A stretch of 64,000 nt of DNA from Sphaerolaimus hirsutus (taxonomy: Eukaryota > Nematoda > Chromadorea > Monhysterida > Sphaerolaimidae), in the NCBI GenBank assembly GCA_964036195.1, contig OZ038457.1:19185147-19249146 (forward strand), read 5' to 3'. Below, one piece after another: positions 21,855 to 34,297 of the stretch. A program made the position numbers and the translations under genes. Position 1 is the stretch's first letter. Each line of letters starts with the position of its first letter. The notes beneath the pieces were generated by a model, which was given only the letters and a program-made list of their open reading frames with translations, did not search any database and was not told where the DNA came from.

Positions 21855-23802
21855 TAGTGATGTAGAAGCGCCATGGCGCTGGCGCCTGGCGCTAGCGCCA
21901 AAGCAAAAAGCGCCATGGCGCTTTTGGCGCTTGGCGCCTTTTTGCTGTGGCGCCATTGGCGCTTGGCGCTGTGCTATGTAAAAGCGCCATGGCCAGGGTT
22001 GGCAAGATCTCAGAAAAGAATAAAAATAAAATAAAAATAAAATGGAAAATTGAAGAATAAAATAAAATAAAATAAAATGGAAAATTTCATAATAAAAATA
22101 AAAATTGTATAAAAATTCGAATTTTTGTAAAAATTTTTGTAAAATTGTATACAAATTCATATTTTTGTAAAAATTGTATAAAAATTCATATTTTTTGTAA
22201 AAATTTTTTATGTTGTTTATAGTTCAACCTGTTCATTCGCGACGCTGGGGCAGTCCCAAGACATGTAAAGTGTCAAAATGTCATGAAATGGGATGGAAAG
22301 TGTCAATTTTCATGAAAATGTTAAGTAAAGTGTCAATCGTCATGACAAATATAAATTAAAGTGGAAACTGTTAAGCAAATTGTATCCAAATCTTATCTTT
22401 TGTGTCCAAATCTTGTTGTTTTTGTAACCAAATCTTCTGTGAACATTTGGATACAGAAACACAAGATTTGGATACCAAAACATAAGATTCAGATACACAA
22501 TTTACACTCTGCACGACATTTGTCATGACAATTATACTTTGCTTGACATTTGAGATGCCAATTGACTCTTTACTACATTTGTCATGACAATTGACACTTT
22601 GCATGATGTTTTACAAATGCGCCCAGCACACTCCAGTAATCCTTCTACTGAAAATGCAAATCATTCTTATTGATAATTGTAACTTAACCCTTGCAACTAG
22701 CTAACAATACCTACTGCATGCAACTTTTGCAAAGTAATGGAAAAATTTGTCACACATTTGTCATGTTTAGGTCTAATTATCACATTTTTCTGACTTTGCA
22801 TGCAAGATTCTGATTTTTTGTAAAAATTCTGTAAAATTTTAGTAAAATTTTTGTAAAATGGTCCATTTTATTATTTTATTATTATTTTGGAATAAAATAA
22901 AATAAAATAAAATGAAACAAGAATAAAATAAAAATAAAATACATTTTTATACAATTTTTATACAATTTGTATACAAATGATTTTTATAAAACCAACCCTG
23001 GCCATGGCGCTTTTGGCGCTTGGCGCTATGATGCCGTGGCGCTATTGGCGCTTGGCGATGGCGTTTTAAAAAGCGCAAAAAAAGCGCCAAGGAGTTCAAA
23101 AAATAGATCATGTTTTTATTTAGAAAGACCTAGCGTGCAAAATTTTCACAAGTAAATGTGTTACTGTACGTGTATCCCAGGAAGAAAAAACCCTGCACTT
23201 GCTTATTTTGGAAACCATGTCCATGCAATTGCAAGGATATTCAAACAAATTTCCCAAATAATGGGCCTAACGGTTCCCATTGCAATTCAAATCTTGCTCA
23301 CGAGCCGTCGAGCGACGTTCAAATGCATAGTGTAGCATTATGTCGAATTGAAGTTGTTTTGTTGTTGTTGAATAAAAAGGTACCTAAATATGTACAATGG
23401 TAAAATGTCTTAAAACTTCAAACTGTAGAGGAGCCAAAGTAAATATATGTCCAAAAGCTGTCTGGAAGAATCGCATGGTGCACTCCCAAGCACCTCCAGA
23501 CAGAAAACCCTGTTTCGATCCTTTGAACAGACAGGGGTTGATTTTGGGGCGGGTACCAAGCTATCATCAGTGCTCAGCACCCTTAGCCTACAAAACCTAC
23601 TACAAAACCTAACCGAGAGGACTTAACCAATAGCTGCATTAGCATGGATGCACTTTATGAGCAAAATTTTTTTGGCGCTGGCGCTATTGGCGCTTGGCGC
23701 CAACATCCTCTGGCGCCATTGGCGCTTGGCGGCGTGTTCTAGAAAGGCGCCATGGCGCTTTTGGCGCTTGGCGCCAAAAGTCTGGCGCTTTTTACATCAC
23801 TA
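21855..23802. mobile_element. GGCGCC-array element with a hAT-like element nested in its left array
   Basis: TAGTGATG to CATCACTA. Perfect 8-bp duplication gctatcaa at 21847-21854 and 23803-23810. Without the nested 1007 bp plus one octamer the host is about 933 bp, with GGCGCC arrays at both ends and an unrelated AT-rich centre (about 23090-23670). Confidence 0.93.
21994..23000. mobile_element. hAT-like CAGGGTTGG element inserted in a GGCGCC array
   Basis: CAGGGTTGGCAA to CCAACCCTG with a perfect 8-bp duplication gccatggc at 21986-21993 and 23001-23008. Ends carry AAAATAAAAT and TTTTTGTAAAATTG arrays. The inner part has TTTGTATCCAAATC and GTCATGACAATT repeats. No transposase frame. Confidence 0.95.
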
Positions 23803-23954
23803 GCTATCAAACAGCAGCTAATTTTGAACTGTGTATAATATGTGACCAGACCAGATCCACCTACACATGCAAAAGTGATGGCAAAAACTTTGAAGAAGGT
23901 GTTTGAATTTTTCGGATGTTTTAAAATAAGTACCTATAAGTAATCCTTATATAC

Positions 23955-24518
23955 CCTATCCTTATATACCCATAGGGAGAGGGAATTTCGAGCAGGGTTT
24001 TTTCAGACGGCACATTTTGAGGGGGTTATTTCGAGAGTAGTGGTATTTCGAAGGGGGTATTTGGAGGGGGTATTTTGAGGTATTTTGAAATACGGTAGAC
24101 CGGGTAGATTGGTATCCCTATTTTTCAGTGTTTTCAGAACTTTGTGAATTTTTCAGTCTTGATATTTTTTATGTTTGAAGGATTTTCAAAGATTTAATTT
24201 TTTGGAGTATTTACCTTTCATTAGTCTTCTCATCGGAGTATAAGAAATACATTCTCGGATGCAAAGAATTTATGAACTATCAAAGTTTTCATGAAGTATG
24301 GGCAGCGAAACTTTTAAAAAAACAAAAATTCTACAAATCCGTAAAACAAACTGGCCTTTTTTCCATCGTTTACCTACGCACCAGACTTCCACGTAATTGT
24401 AAACATGTTCAACATGACATCAAGCTTGGTGGGCGCCCATCAATTGCAGTGCACGGCTCCGCACGAAAAGACACCCACACTTTTACGTATGTACGTATTT
24501 ACAAGCATTGCTGTATGG
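23955..24518. repeat. CCGTATT-superfamily fragment and spacer
   Basis: About 23965-24092 shows GGGGTATTTCGAGG repeats ending TGAAATACGG-TA. The left end is not recognisable. The remainder is AT-rich. Confidence 0.45.
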
Positions 24519-24933
24519 TAGTGTTGGGAAAGCGCCAGAAAAAAAGGGAGCAAGCGCCAATATGGTGCTGTGGCGCCATTTGGATAAAGGGCGCCACAGA
24601 AAGAAGAGCGACAACCGCCAAACGCCAAGCGCAATCAAAAAATAATGCCGGGTACCAAAGGCGCCACAGAAAGAACACACCAGCTTTGTTATTAGGTATT
24701 CAGAAAACAATAGATTTCACTGTCAAGTGTTCGTTCAGTCAGTTGACTTTGTACGACATTCAATTTAAAAGATTCAAGCTAAAAATGGTCCATCACATTC
24801 AACAACGAATTCGCAACGGGCATAACACACAAAAATACCTGACAATAAGCAGCTATAACAACGCCACGGACAACGGCGCCATGGCGCGGCGACCGCAAAT
24901 GGCGCCAGCACCTGCGGCGACATTCCATCACTA
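24519..24933. mobile_element. Diverged GGCGCC-family element
   Basis: TAGTGTTGGGAAAGCGCC to ACATTCCATCACTA, with scattered GGCGCC words at both ends and a non-repetitive centre. No matching octamers. A 220-codon plus-strand frame crosses its boundaries and is not considered a gene. Confidence 0.6.
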
Positions 24934-25310
24934 AAGTACATGCGATGCAGTGTGATGCAACGCAACAAAGCTGGCAGATGAACTTTCAAGTAAATGTAGC
25001 GGCCAAATCAAACGTATGAAAACTAGTGGGGTCATTAAAATAACGTGAGCGTGAATACAGTGCATGGCGATGTTTCACGATTTGTTCCGGTCTTCACTTT
25101 CCAATTGTGACTTAAAAATCGCAAAAGATGTCAAATCAATATCAAATGGCCATTCCCAAAATTGGCTGTGTACGAAATTATACCGAAAAAGACGATCGTA
25201 TTACAAATACGGATTAAATTATAACATGTATTTATACGAATTTCTTTTCTTGGTGGAGAGAGGACACCATGCATAAAATGTGAATACCTCATCCCGCTCG
25301 AATGTACAGT

Positions 25311-25739
25311 TAGTGATGTAAAGGCACCGGGGCACCGCACCGGTCCCCGGTTCTGGGCACCGGAGGGCACCAGCACCGGTGCTGGTGCAATGACCTTGCA
25401 ATTTTCAGAGGTGCCTACCGATGTCGGTGTCATCTTTTCAGAATAGCACCGGTGCTGTGCGGTGCGGTGCTTTATTCCAGGATAACTTTAGGTGCTGTGT
25501 GCCAATAGAGCCAGAATTTAGGTGCCAATTCGTTGAAATATGCAGTGGCGAAGTGCCACTAAGAAACTAAACGATTATTATTTGGGAACCTCCAGCCCGG
25601 TGCGGTTTTTTTTTTTGGTGCCGGTGCTTTTTTTGGGGAATGGCATTCGGTGTCGGTGCGGTCCGGTGCCCTTTCTAAGGACTGGAAGAGGTGCCGGTGC
25701 GGTGCGGTGCCATATTTACCGGTGCCTTTAACATCACTA
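25311..25739. mobile_element. TAGTGATG-ended element carrying a GGTGCCGG array
   Basis: TAGTGATGTAAAGGCACC to GGTGCCTTTAACATCACTA: the same outer ends as the GGCGCC family, but the array motif is GGCACCGG/CCGGTGCC. The flanking octamers do not match. Confidence 0.75.
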
Positions 25740-25921
25740 TAGGTTGATATCTGTTTGATGGCATAAAAGCATGCAGAATTGCGCTAAGCAAACACTTCAT
25801 CACTGGTCAATTTCAACAAATTACAGTCAACACTTGTCAGCTGCTCAGCTGCACAGAAAATGACAAAGTAAGCAAGCATTTGGTAATAACATTGGTAACT
25901 TTTCAAAGTGAACGTGAATTA

Positions 25922-26354
25922 CCGTATATCCTCGAATAAGACCCACCCCTCGAATAACTCCTCCCCCTTGAATAACTCCCCCCTCAAAACCTCTGACGAA
26001 AAAATAACTCCCCCCTTGAATAACTCCCCCCTCTTGAATAACTCCCCTCTGGGTGAAAAATATGCTACAAAATTGATCGATGAAAATACAAAAGAATGTT
26101 AACGTATGGCAGCGACAGCAGATACATAATGCGTTTGCAGCGTATACACACTTTTTAGTTGTTATAGATAACTGCTAAATACCTAGATTACATGAGTTGA
26201 CAGAATGCATTCATACAATGAACCAAGTCCAAGTTTTCTGAGGAGAAGATAACTCCCCCCCCCCCTTGAATAACTCCTCCCCCTCGAATAACTCCCCCCT
26301 CAAAAACGCTGACGAAAAAATAACTCCCCTTGGGACTTATTCAAGGATATACGG
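25922..26354. mobile_element. CCGTATT-superfamily element, family B
   Basis: CCGTATATCCTCGAATAAG to GGATATACGG with TA flanks and CTCGAATAACTCCCCC arrays at both ends. The centre is shared in part with 13843-14260 (TGCATACAC and AGCAGCG words). Confidence 0.85.
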
Positions 26355-26711
26355 TATGTAAGTGAATCAAGTATTAACTATGTATTCATAATTTTCTACC
26401 TAGATAGTTTGCCTTAAAAAAAATTTACTTGAAGGCAAAGCTTAACTGCTGCGAAATCGACAAAAATTTCATAATCAGACAGATAACAACGTAAATTATT
26501 AACATATTTACGGTATGTATGATGGGATATGCAGTGTTATTTTTAAATATGCACGGCAATAATATAAACGTCCCCAGACGCAGACACCGTCGCTGACAGA
26601 GTAAACAAATTGTAGAATATTGGGAAAAATTACGCGAAAGATCTATTCTTAAGTCGTAAAAAAATTATTATAATTGTCTGCAGCATATACTCAAAATACT
26701 TCCAGGGGTTA

Positions 26712-27659
26712 CCGTATTTCTCCTAATAGAATGGCATACCTCCAATAGAAAGAACAACAGGTTTTGACATGTTTTTGCGCTCACGAAAACAATAGAACGG
26801 CAGCCTTCAGTTGAACGGCACCTCCGATAGAACGGCAGGTAGAAATTATGCTGGGAGTGTGCCAAACCACAAAATAAATCAAAAATGGATGATGAGAACG
26901 TTCAAAGTGTTCAAAGAGGAATTAAATCTCAAATTGATGCTCTGATACAAAAATATTGCTCAAGCTTCATTAAAAAATAAAGATACCCTAAATCCTCGAA
27001 TAAGACCCCAGGGGAGTTATTTTTTTCTCAGACGTTTTGGAGGGGGGAGTTATTCAAGGGGGGAGTTATTCGAGGGGGGAGTTTTTTTTCCTCGTAAACT
27101 TCCTCGTTACTCATTGTATGGGTGCAGTCTGTAAACTTGTATGATTCAGGTATGGAGGTGCTTGGGAGTGCACCATGTGAAATTTCCAGACAAATTTTTG
27201 GAACTTCTTTCCTTGCTTTCTAACTACAGTTGGTTTACGTGTTATTTTATGCCTTCTTACTAGACTTACATTTTAATTTAACTGTTCAACAACAATAAAA
27301 AGATGTGTATACATTGCATACACATAATGTACCTGCTTTCGCTGCTCTAGGCTAATATTATTTTGTATTTTTGTATTGTATCGTTTTCATCTAGAGGGGG
27401 GCGTGATTCAAGAGGGGGGAGTTATTCGAGGGGGGGAGTTATTTTTTCCTCACCTCGCAAACAGGGGGGAGTTATTCAAGAGGGGAGTTATTCGAGGGAG
27501 GGGTCTTATTCGAGGATTTGCGGTATGTTGAAATGAGAAATCTGTGGAAAAAATTGGTGGAATAAATAGAACGGCACCTCCAGTAGAACGGCACCTCTAA
27601 TAGAACGGCATGTAAAAAGTTGATGAAAAATAGAACGGCGCTCTTCTATTAGAATACGG
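26712..27659. mobile_element. Family C element interrupted by a family B element
   Basis: Left part 26712-26985 and right part 27526-27659 carry AATAGAACGGCACCTCC repeats and the CCGTATTTCTCCTAATAG and ATTAGAATACGG ends. The interruption (26986-27523) belongs to another family of the same superfamily. Confidence 0.82.
26986..27523. mobile_element. Family B element nested in a family C element
   Basis: CCCTAAATCCTCGAATAAG to GGATTTGCGG with TA at 26984-26985 and 27524-27525, and arrays of GGGGGAGTTATTC. Confidence 0.82.
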
Positions 27660-28837
27660 TAGCAAAGTAAGGGGTGGCTAATTTGAGCGGGTGATTTTTG
27701 GGGATTCATTATTTCGTCAGTATTTTCATGACTAATATATTGCATAAACATACTAAAACTTATATATAAAGTCGGCAGACGTATCGCCCTACAAACATTT
27801 GCGTCAGTCTCTCCAGTGGAGAGTGCATGTCGTCATTATTGCGAGCAATATTTTTATGATTGGAATGGATCGGGTCACGTATGAAAACTTGGCTCTTATC
27901 CCAGTTTCCAGTTGCGTATTATACAAATGCGAGTGAGAAGTCAAAGTTAGCTAAAAATCGTAAAAAGTTGCTCCACTTTGCCAATTTCCACCTTTATAAT
28001 CGCTATTTTTGTTTATATACATGGTTATACAGTTAGTGTTAGCCTTTTTTATTTACATTTATAGCGGATTTCGCAATTTTGGCTGGCTGCTAAGTGATCA
28101 TATGGGGACTCTTCCATTGGAACAGAGCCAACGAATGAAAAATTAACAAAAACGGTAAAAGGGTCATTAAAACAGTCAAATTTTTTCGCTTCCAACGGAC
28201 AACGTTCAAAAGAAACGTTGAAACGGGCGGCGTGCACGCACGGACACGGCGAAGTTTCCATTACTCTTTCAATATTTTTTTTCTTTTTCAATTCCGTGCG
28301 TCCGGGTGGGACCCAAGTTTTGTGTTCGCTCTATTCGCGAGCGAATTCTAACTCTCCGATTTTGTAGGGTGAAATGTCCGCCGACTTTATATAACATTGC
28401 CAAACATGAAAGATGTGTCGAACTTCCAACTGAAAGAATTTAGCTGCTATTACAGCCTGAAACTGGAACTGAATTTAGTGAACTGTGAGAAATGTTCCAA
28501 AAATCAGGTTAAAAAAAATAACTGAAAAATGATATGAAATATGAAATACTTCATAAAATAAATAAAGTTAACAAAATATACAAACAAAAAAATATTAAAA
28601 AACAACACTGATCTTGCAGAAAAAACACATCTAATCTGGTCCGCATCACCATTATTCACGGTTGACTGGCATAATGAGTGGGCGAAATATTGGAATAATT
28701 CATTGGATTAGTCATTATGAGCAATTTCGTCAACGTAGATGACGGTATTTACAAAAGAAAGTCTGATGAATGTCAGTCTTAAGAGCTCATTTAAGAGAAC
28801 TCGCCCGAAATTGTGGTGCATGTGTATTTTTACCAAA
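27660..28837. other. Spacer with one unassigned 80-codon frame
   Basis: The minus-strand frame 28049-28291 has no family signature. The sequence is otherwise AT-rich. Confidence 0.3.
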
Positions 28838-28975
28838 TACCCTATTTCCTCGGAATACCCCTAGGGGATTTATTTTTTCAGAGTGGAAATTTTGAGGGGG
28901 GGTATTTCGAGGGGGCTTATTCGAGGGGGGTTTATTATTCCGCCAGAAATTTTCGAGAAGGATCGTAGTAAACAA
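28838..28975. mobile_element. CCGTATT-superfamily fragment
   Basis: CCCTATTTCCTCGGAATACCCC followed by GGGGTATTTCGAGG-type array. The right terminal repeat is missing. It resembles the left halves of family A. Confidence 0.6.
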
Positions 28976-29091
28976 TGGGCTATTTCATACCCCAAACTGT
29001 TAATAAATGCAGCAAACGAGGTTGTACTTGGATCACTAGTTTTTTTTTCTTCCCCACGCAGTCCGATGTTACAATATCCTGTGCAGTACGA

Positions 29092-29900
29092 CAGAGTTGT
29101 TAAAATACCGGTATTTTTGGAAAGCGTAAGCGTAAGCGTAAATACACTTTCCAAATTTTGAGTATGGATACTAAAAGCGTAAGGTATTTTTAAAATACCT
29201 AGGAAAGCGTAAAATAAAGCGTAAGCGTAAATTTTTTCTTAGAAAGTGATCTTGCTGTTGAGGATCAAAAAACACATTTGCGTTCACTTTACTGATAAGT
29301 TCATTCGTTGTTTCCATTCATTTTCACATTTTTTTATCAACACAATTGAAGATCACGATCAACGTAACAAATAAACATTGTTCAACACCAGGGGTCTAGT
29401 AGGACACCCACTTGGTAGTCTGCTCCAGGATGTTATGGCATTTCAAAGGCAGCGGCACTCTGATCTGCGTTATCTTCTAACTGAGACTTAGTGCTGTCAA
29501 TGGTGACAACATCGTCATCAGAATCAATTATGGCACCAAAATTCCGAATTCAGAAGCCGCAAAATGTCTAGACTCTATATTTAGCCAGTAGGTACATTGT
29601 GCTCATATTTTCACAGGATTTGTACATGTGACGCTATTTTCAGAGCGTTTCTACACACACGCAGTTACTTTTTATCTCTACACGTTCTACTTAACTTTCT
29701 GTTTTGTAGTTTTATGCTTTTTTAAAAGCATTAAAATTGGCTATGTGAATAGTTTTTACGCTTTCGGTACCCGGGTATTTCGGCCAGGAAAGCGTAATAA
29801 AGCGTACGGTTATTTAATGAAAGCGTAAGCGTAAGCGTAAATATAAATACCCAGTTACCTGGGTATTTCGGGTAAGCGTAAATACGCTTTCGCAACTCTG
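29092..29900. mobile_element. hAT-like CAGAGTTGT element with AAGCGTAA arrays
   Basis: CAGAGTTGTTAAAAT to CGCAACTCTG. Perfect 8-bp duplication cagtacga at 29084-29091 and 29901-29908. Both ends hold AAGCGTAAGCGTAA tracts. The centre is unique with no transposase. Confidence 0.94.
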
Positions 29901-30165
29901 CAGTACGATGCTCAGACTTGAGGTTACAATCTCACCTATTGGGACCGCATTTAAGGGTAGCCGATGGGTGTACGTTGTTATTTTTACTTGCATTTGACTT
30001 GAATAGTCCGCGCCGAGTAAACAATTTCATTTGATTTGATTTGATTTGGACGTATCAACGTGTATTGCTATACACGAACCAGTTTATGTGTATTTACCAG
30101 CGATGCAAATTTGTCCCAATTTATACATCATGTATATGGTATACATGATGTACCTTCTTCCAGAC

Positions 30166-30253
30166 GGGGGGTATTTCGAGGGGGAGGTTATTATTTCCCC
30201 AGCTCGAAAACACCTGGGGGTATTTCGAGGGGGGGGGGTAATTGGAGGACATA
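30166..30253. mobile_element. CCGTATT-superfamily fragment
   Basis: G-run array (GGGGGTATTTCGAGG) ending GACATACGG-TA, preceded by CATGATGTAC words also found next to the copies at 1045 and 43684. Confidence 0.6.
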
Positions 30254-30489
30254 CGGTAAATAAAATATATAAGTAAAGATGAAAAATGAGCAACACGCCA
30301 GTCAGCTATTAGGTAGGTATATCTGAAATAACGGTCGCATAATAAATGCACTCGCGCCTTTGTTGTGGCAACATCACGCATAATTTCCCTTATTTATAAG
30401 TACCTATTTATTTATGATGAAAGGCACTATTTACGAGTAAGCTGTATGGAAACTAGTCAGTTCATAGTTTTCGGCTACAAACTAGTCAA

Positions 30490-30779
30490 CTTGGAGCCAA
30501 TTCCCCAAAAGGAGAAATGAATATGGGAAGTGCGAAGTGAAGAGAGAAGTGAAAAGTGATGTGAAAGGAGAAGTGAAAAGTGATGTGAAAAGAGAAGTGA
30601 AAAGTGATGTGAAAAGAGAAGTGAAAAGTGATGTGAAAAGAGAAGTGAAAAGTGATGTGAAAAGAGAAGTGAAAAGTGATGTGAAAAGAGAAGTGAAAAT
30701 TGATGTAAAAAGAGAAGTGAAAAGTGATGTGAAAAGTGAAAAGTGAAGTGAAACGTGAAGTGAAAAGTGAAGTGAAAGT
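30490..30779. repeat. 24-bp GAAGTGAAAAGTGATGTGAA minisatellite
   Basis: About nine near-identical 24-bp units of GAAGTGAAAAGTGATGTGAA plus AAGA, so all frames remain open. It is preceded by TGGAGCCAATTCCCC, which resembles the terminal repeat of the element at 45570-45800. It is probably that family's array expanded into a clean tandem repeat. Confidence 0.88.
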
Positions 30780-31468
30780 GTGGATTGCAAGCACGCTTTG
30801 TCGAACATTTAACCGGATAGTCTGCGATGTCAATTGCGTGCGTAACGTAAATACATAAATAGTTCACTCAGATGCAAGGGAGGTAACTCCAGGAAGTATG
30901 TAAATTCAAAACGCATCAAAAATGGAAATTCAAAATTCTGTATCGCATTTACATACATCGATTAAACAATCGAAACTTTCGCTCAGTGAAAGATTAACAG
31001 TACCAGATTAATTACCCGAATTAGTACAAATTTGAAAAAGGAAAAAACCGGTTTATTTTCTGGTATTTACAGAGCAAAACGAGTTATTCACTCACTCACT
31101 CGAAAACTTTATGGGAATCAAAAATGTGTATTTTCTTCTACAATTTGAAACTTTCGGTATCTGGATGAACCAAAGAACGAAGTGAAATGTGTCGGAAAAG
31201 GTGGAAAATACAAAAAAAAACACTACAAAAACCACTGCCAAATTCATAATAAAATTAGATTTAGGTAGCTTGTTGCTCTGATTTGAGTAAAGATCAATAA
31301 AGTAAATTTGCGTAAGTCCATTTCTTAAGACGCTGCCAGTTTAAAGGATTATATAAAATTGCCGTTGTGGATGAGGCTTCTTCAAGTCCAGACGGTACAA
31401 AAAAAACCTTACAAAAAGTGCGAAATTTAAATGTTGCAAGCACGCGCATGGCGCCATTGCCGAAACTA
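30780..31468. other. Spacer, nothing recognised
   Basis: AT-rich DNA without supported features. Confidence 0.35.
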
Positions 31469-31832
31469 CCGCGTTTCTTCTAATAGAAGGGCGGGTCTCC
31501 AATAGAAGGGCGTCTCCAATAGAAGGTACACTAAGTGCTGAAATTGCGCCAAATGCATAAAAAAATATCAGCAGACGCTATGATTAAACGGCTTTGGTCC
31601 ATTGATTTTGTTCTATATTAACATCGAATGTTGAATTAACTCTATGTATCATCATTCTATGTCTGTGACGTAACACTTTGAAAAACCTCGGAGAACTAGA
31701 AAAAGAGCGGCTGAAAAGTTGACGAAAAAAATAGAAGGGCGGTCTCCAATAGAAGGACGGTCTCTAATAAAAGGGCAGGTAAAAAAGTTGACGAAAAAAT
31801 AGAAGGGCACCCTTCTATTAGAAGAAATACGA
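31469..31832. mobile_element. CCGTATT-superfamily element, family C
   Basis: CCGCGTTTCTTCTAATAG to CTATTAGAAGAAATACGA with TA flanks. Arrays are AATAGAAGGGCGGTCTCC, a variant of the AATAGAACGGCACCTCC motif. Confidence 0.8.
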
Positions 31833-31893
31833 TATTATCTTCAATAAACTCAAATGCACAAGTGGGTCAACGTTCTCAGCAGGTGGATACCTA

Positions 31894-32298
31894 CCGTATT
31901 ACCTCGAATTATCCCCCCCCTTGAATTAACCCCCCCCTAAATTTCGGCTGAGGAAATAATACCCCCCCTAAAATTGAGTGTAACGTGAACGTACATGACA
32001 AATACCACAGTTTGTGATCTGAACAGGCAGAACACACGTTTAAACTGATGATTAAGTGACGTTAGGGAAGGGTTTTTGTGTATATACAGTAATATATGCC
32101 TATAAACACATATAAATCTATGTGATTGTTCGATTTTTCTACGTCTGCGTATGGGGAATTTCCGAAAATTTCTGGCGAAATAATAGACCCCCCCCCCCCC
32201 CTCGAATAACCCCCCCCCCCCTCGAATAACCCCCCCCCTCGAATTATCCCCCCCTCAAATTTTGCTAGCGAAATAATAAACCCCCTGGGGTAATACGG
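31894..32298. mobile_element. CCGTATT-superfamily element, family A, intact
   Basis: CCGTATTACCTCG to GGTAATACGG with TA flanks. Same centre as 50986-51409 in reverse orientation (CATGTACGTTC, TATATACAG and GGGGAATTTCCG words). Confidence 0.88.
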
Positions 32299-32339
32299 TA
32301 TATACGTGTGAATGAATGGGGCATCATCAATATTATTAT

Positions 32340-32764
32340 TTTTTTTTGACAACACACTTATATTATTTGGAATCTTCGAGAAAAATCCTTCATTTTGATA
32401 CCTTTAGTCTGATAGAATTAAATATTTTACGGCCTTTATAACATGAATATAAATCGGCGATGACGCGTACACATTTTAGTGGGTAAGCATCGTGTCCTAG
32501 CAAAACGATCTGCACATGCAAATGGGAGGTCTGAACAATGTCCTCACCCAACCAGAGCTGTTAATAGTATTGAACTTTGTCAGAGTAAGCGTAAACGTAA
32601 AGTATTTCATTTTTACTCACCCCTCAGCACAGAAAGTGTAAAGTACAATTTTTACTTTAACACTGGATAAAAGGTGAGTAAACGTAAAACGTATTTTATA
32701 CCGCGAGCATGTAAACCGAGAGCATGTAAACCGCACGGGATGAAAAATGCAAATCGCTCACAAC
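32340..32764. repeat. Partial CAGAGTTGT-family repeat
   Basis: From about 32567, CAGAGCTGTTAATAG followed by AAGCGTAAACGTAAAG and TTTACTCACC words. The far end is unclear because the element at 32765 interrupts it. Confidence 0.5.
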
Positions 32765-33819
32765 TAGGGTGTCAACTTTCCGTTTTCTGTTTCCGTTTTC
32801 CGTTTTCCGGGGGAAAATTTTTACCCTTTCCGTTTTCCGTTTTCTGGCAGTTGAAAATTTTTACCCTTTCCGTTTTCCATTTTCCGGAAGATAAATTTTT
32901 TTACCCTTTCCGTTTTCTTTTTTCTGGACCATTTTTCCGTTTTCCGGCTAGATCCATTTCCGTTTTGACCAGAGCATTTTTCCGTTTTCCGGCTAGATCC
33001 GTTTCCATTTTTCCAGACCAATTTTCCATTTTCTGGCTAGATTTTCAGTTTTCTGACATCTTCCCATTATTTTTCTGCTCTGTATTTTATCTTATTCCAC
33101 TGGAAGTCGCACTTTCTTTGTAGCAATTTGAACACTGAAACAGCTTAGAAGTTGATCATGTTGCACCAACTGTTGCCTCAACTTGATTACCGTTACACCG
33201 TTTGATTTTGATGCAGTGATCTTTTGTGGCACTATGTGGCATTATATTGTATCATATACTCTGCAGACTGCATGCCATGTATTTTTCAGAAGAAAATGTA
33301 CCATAATGATACCATCTCCATGAAAGATCACTTGTATCCAACTCAGCCCTGACATTTTGGTCTGCTGAGTGTACTCTTATACTGTTTACTGTTTTGTTAC
33401 ATCACAGATCCGTTTTGCTAAATTCAGAGTATTGTTGTTACTTTGATCCTTTTGTAATTATTTTTGCTGGTTCAGTTCAGATGCTCAGTACAAGGTACAC
33501 TGGTACAATCAAACATTCAAAACTATACAGCTACCACAATCATAGCTAAACAGGCAAACCTGCATGCAGGTGTTTCATGTTAATTTTTCCATTTCTAGCA
33601 AAATTTTGTTAACTTTTTCCATTTTCGTGCAAATTTTGCTTTCCGTTTTCTGTTTTCCGGCGTTTCATTTTTCCGTTTTCCGGCCGATAAATTTTTTTAC
33701 CCTTTCCGTTTTCCGGCAGATGACAAATTTTACCCTTTCCGTTGTCCGTTTTCCGGCAGCTTTCAAATTTTACCCTTTCCGTTTTCCATTTTGCGTAAAA
33801 AAATTTTTATGACACCCTA
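32765..33819. mobile_element. hAT-like GGAAAACGG element, longer copy
   Basis: TAGGGTGTCAAC to TATGACACCCTA. Flanks ctcacaac and ctcacaca agree at 6 of 8. Arrays of CCGTTTTCCGG (complement CCGGAAAACGG) cover about 350 bp on the left and 180 bp on the right, with a 500-bp unique centre. Confidence 0.85.
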
Positions 33820-34297
33820 CTCACACACAACTACAGCCATCGGCTGTTCGATAACTTTCTGCAATTATCGAGGGGTTTTTTTTGTGAGAGAAGTGACCTA
33901 ATTTTATTGAACAGAATGCTAATACATCACATTTACACGCAACTCACACATCTCCAATTTGCACATGTAAATCGTTTTCGAACAGGCTCTACGCTTATTT
34001 ACGCACTCGGCTTATGACGCAGCGACAACAAGTGTTTTATTACGATTAAGAGTGAAATCCTTTGATAACCGTAACCGCATCCTACGGATAAACAAAATTT
34101 ATTTAAACCTGTGATGAGCACTTATCCTTCAAGTAGGTTTAATGTTACATTTGAAGGGAAAATATGTAATTTGACAGTATTTTTCAGAGTTGTTCAAAAT
34201 ATTGAACTTTTTTTCGAAGGTACCTAAATATATGCAAACTATATGTAAATGAAAAATATTTTATTTTACTCACCTCCTAGTATAGAAATCTAAAGTA
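33820..34297. other. Spacer with a partial CAGAGTTGT end
   Basis: At about 34195 CAGAGTTGTTCAAAATATTG is a left end of that family. The rest is AT-rich. Confidence 0.4.

Noticed and set aside
24272-24934. 220-codon plus-strand open frame
   Set aside because: It crosses the boundary of a diverged GGCGCC element, has no domain signature and its end is the element's terminal repeat.
30475-30867. Three overlapping 108-130-codon frames (SLFTSLFTSL-type)
   Set aside because: A 24-bp tandem repeat lacks stops in several frames. No gene structure around it.
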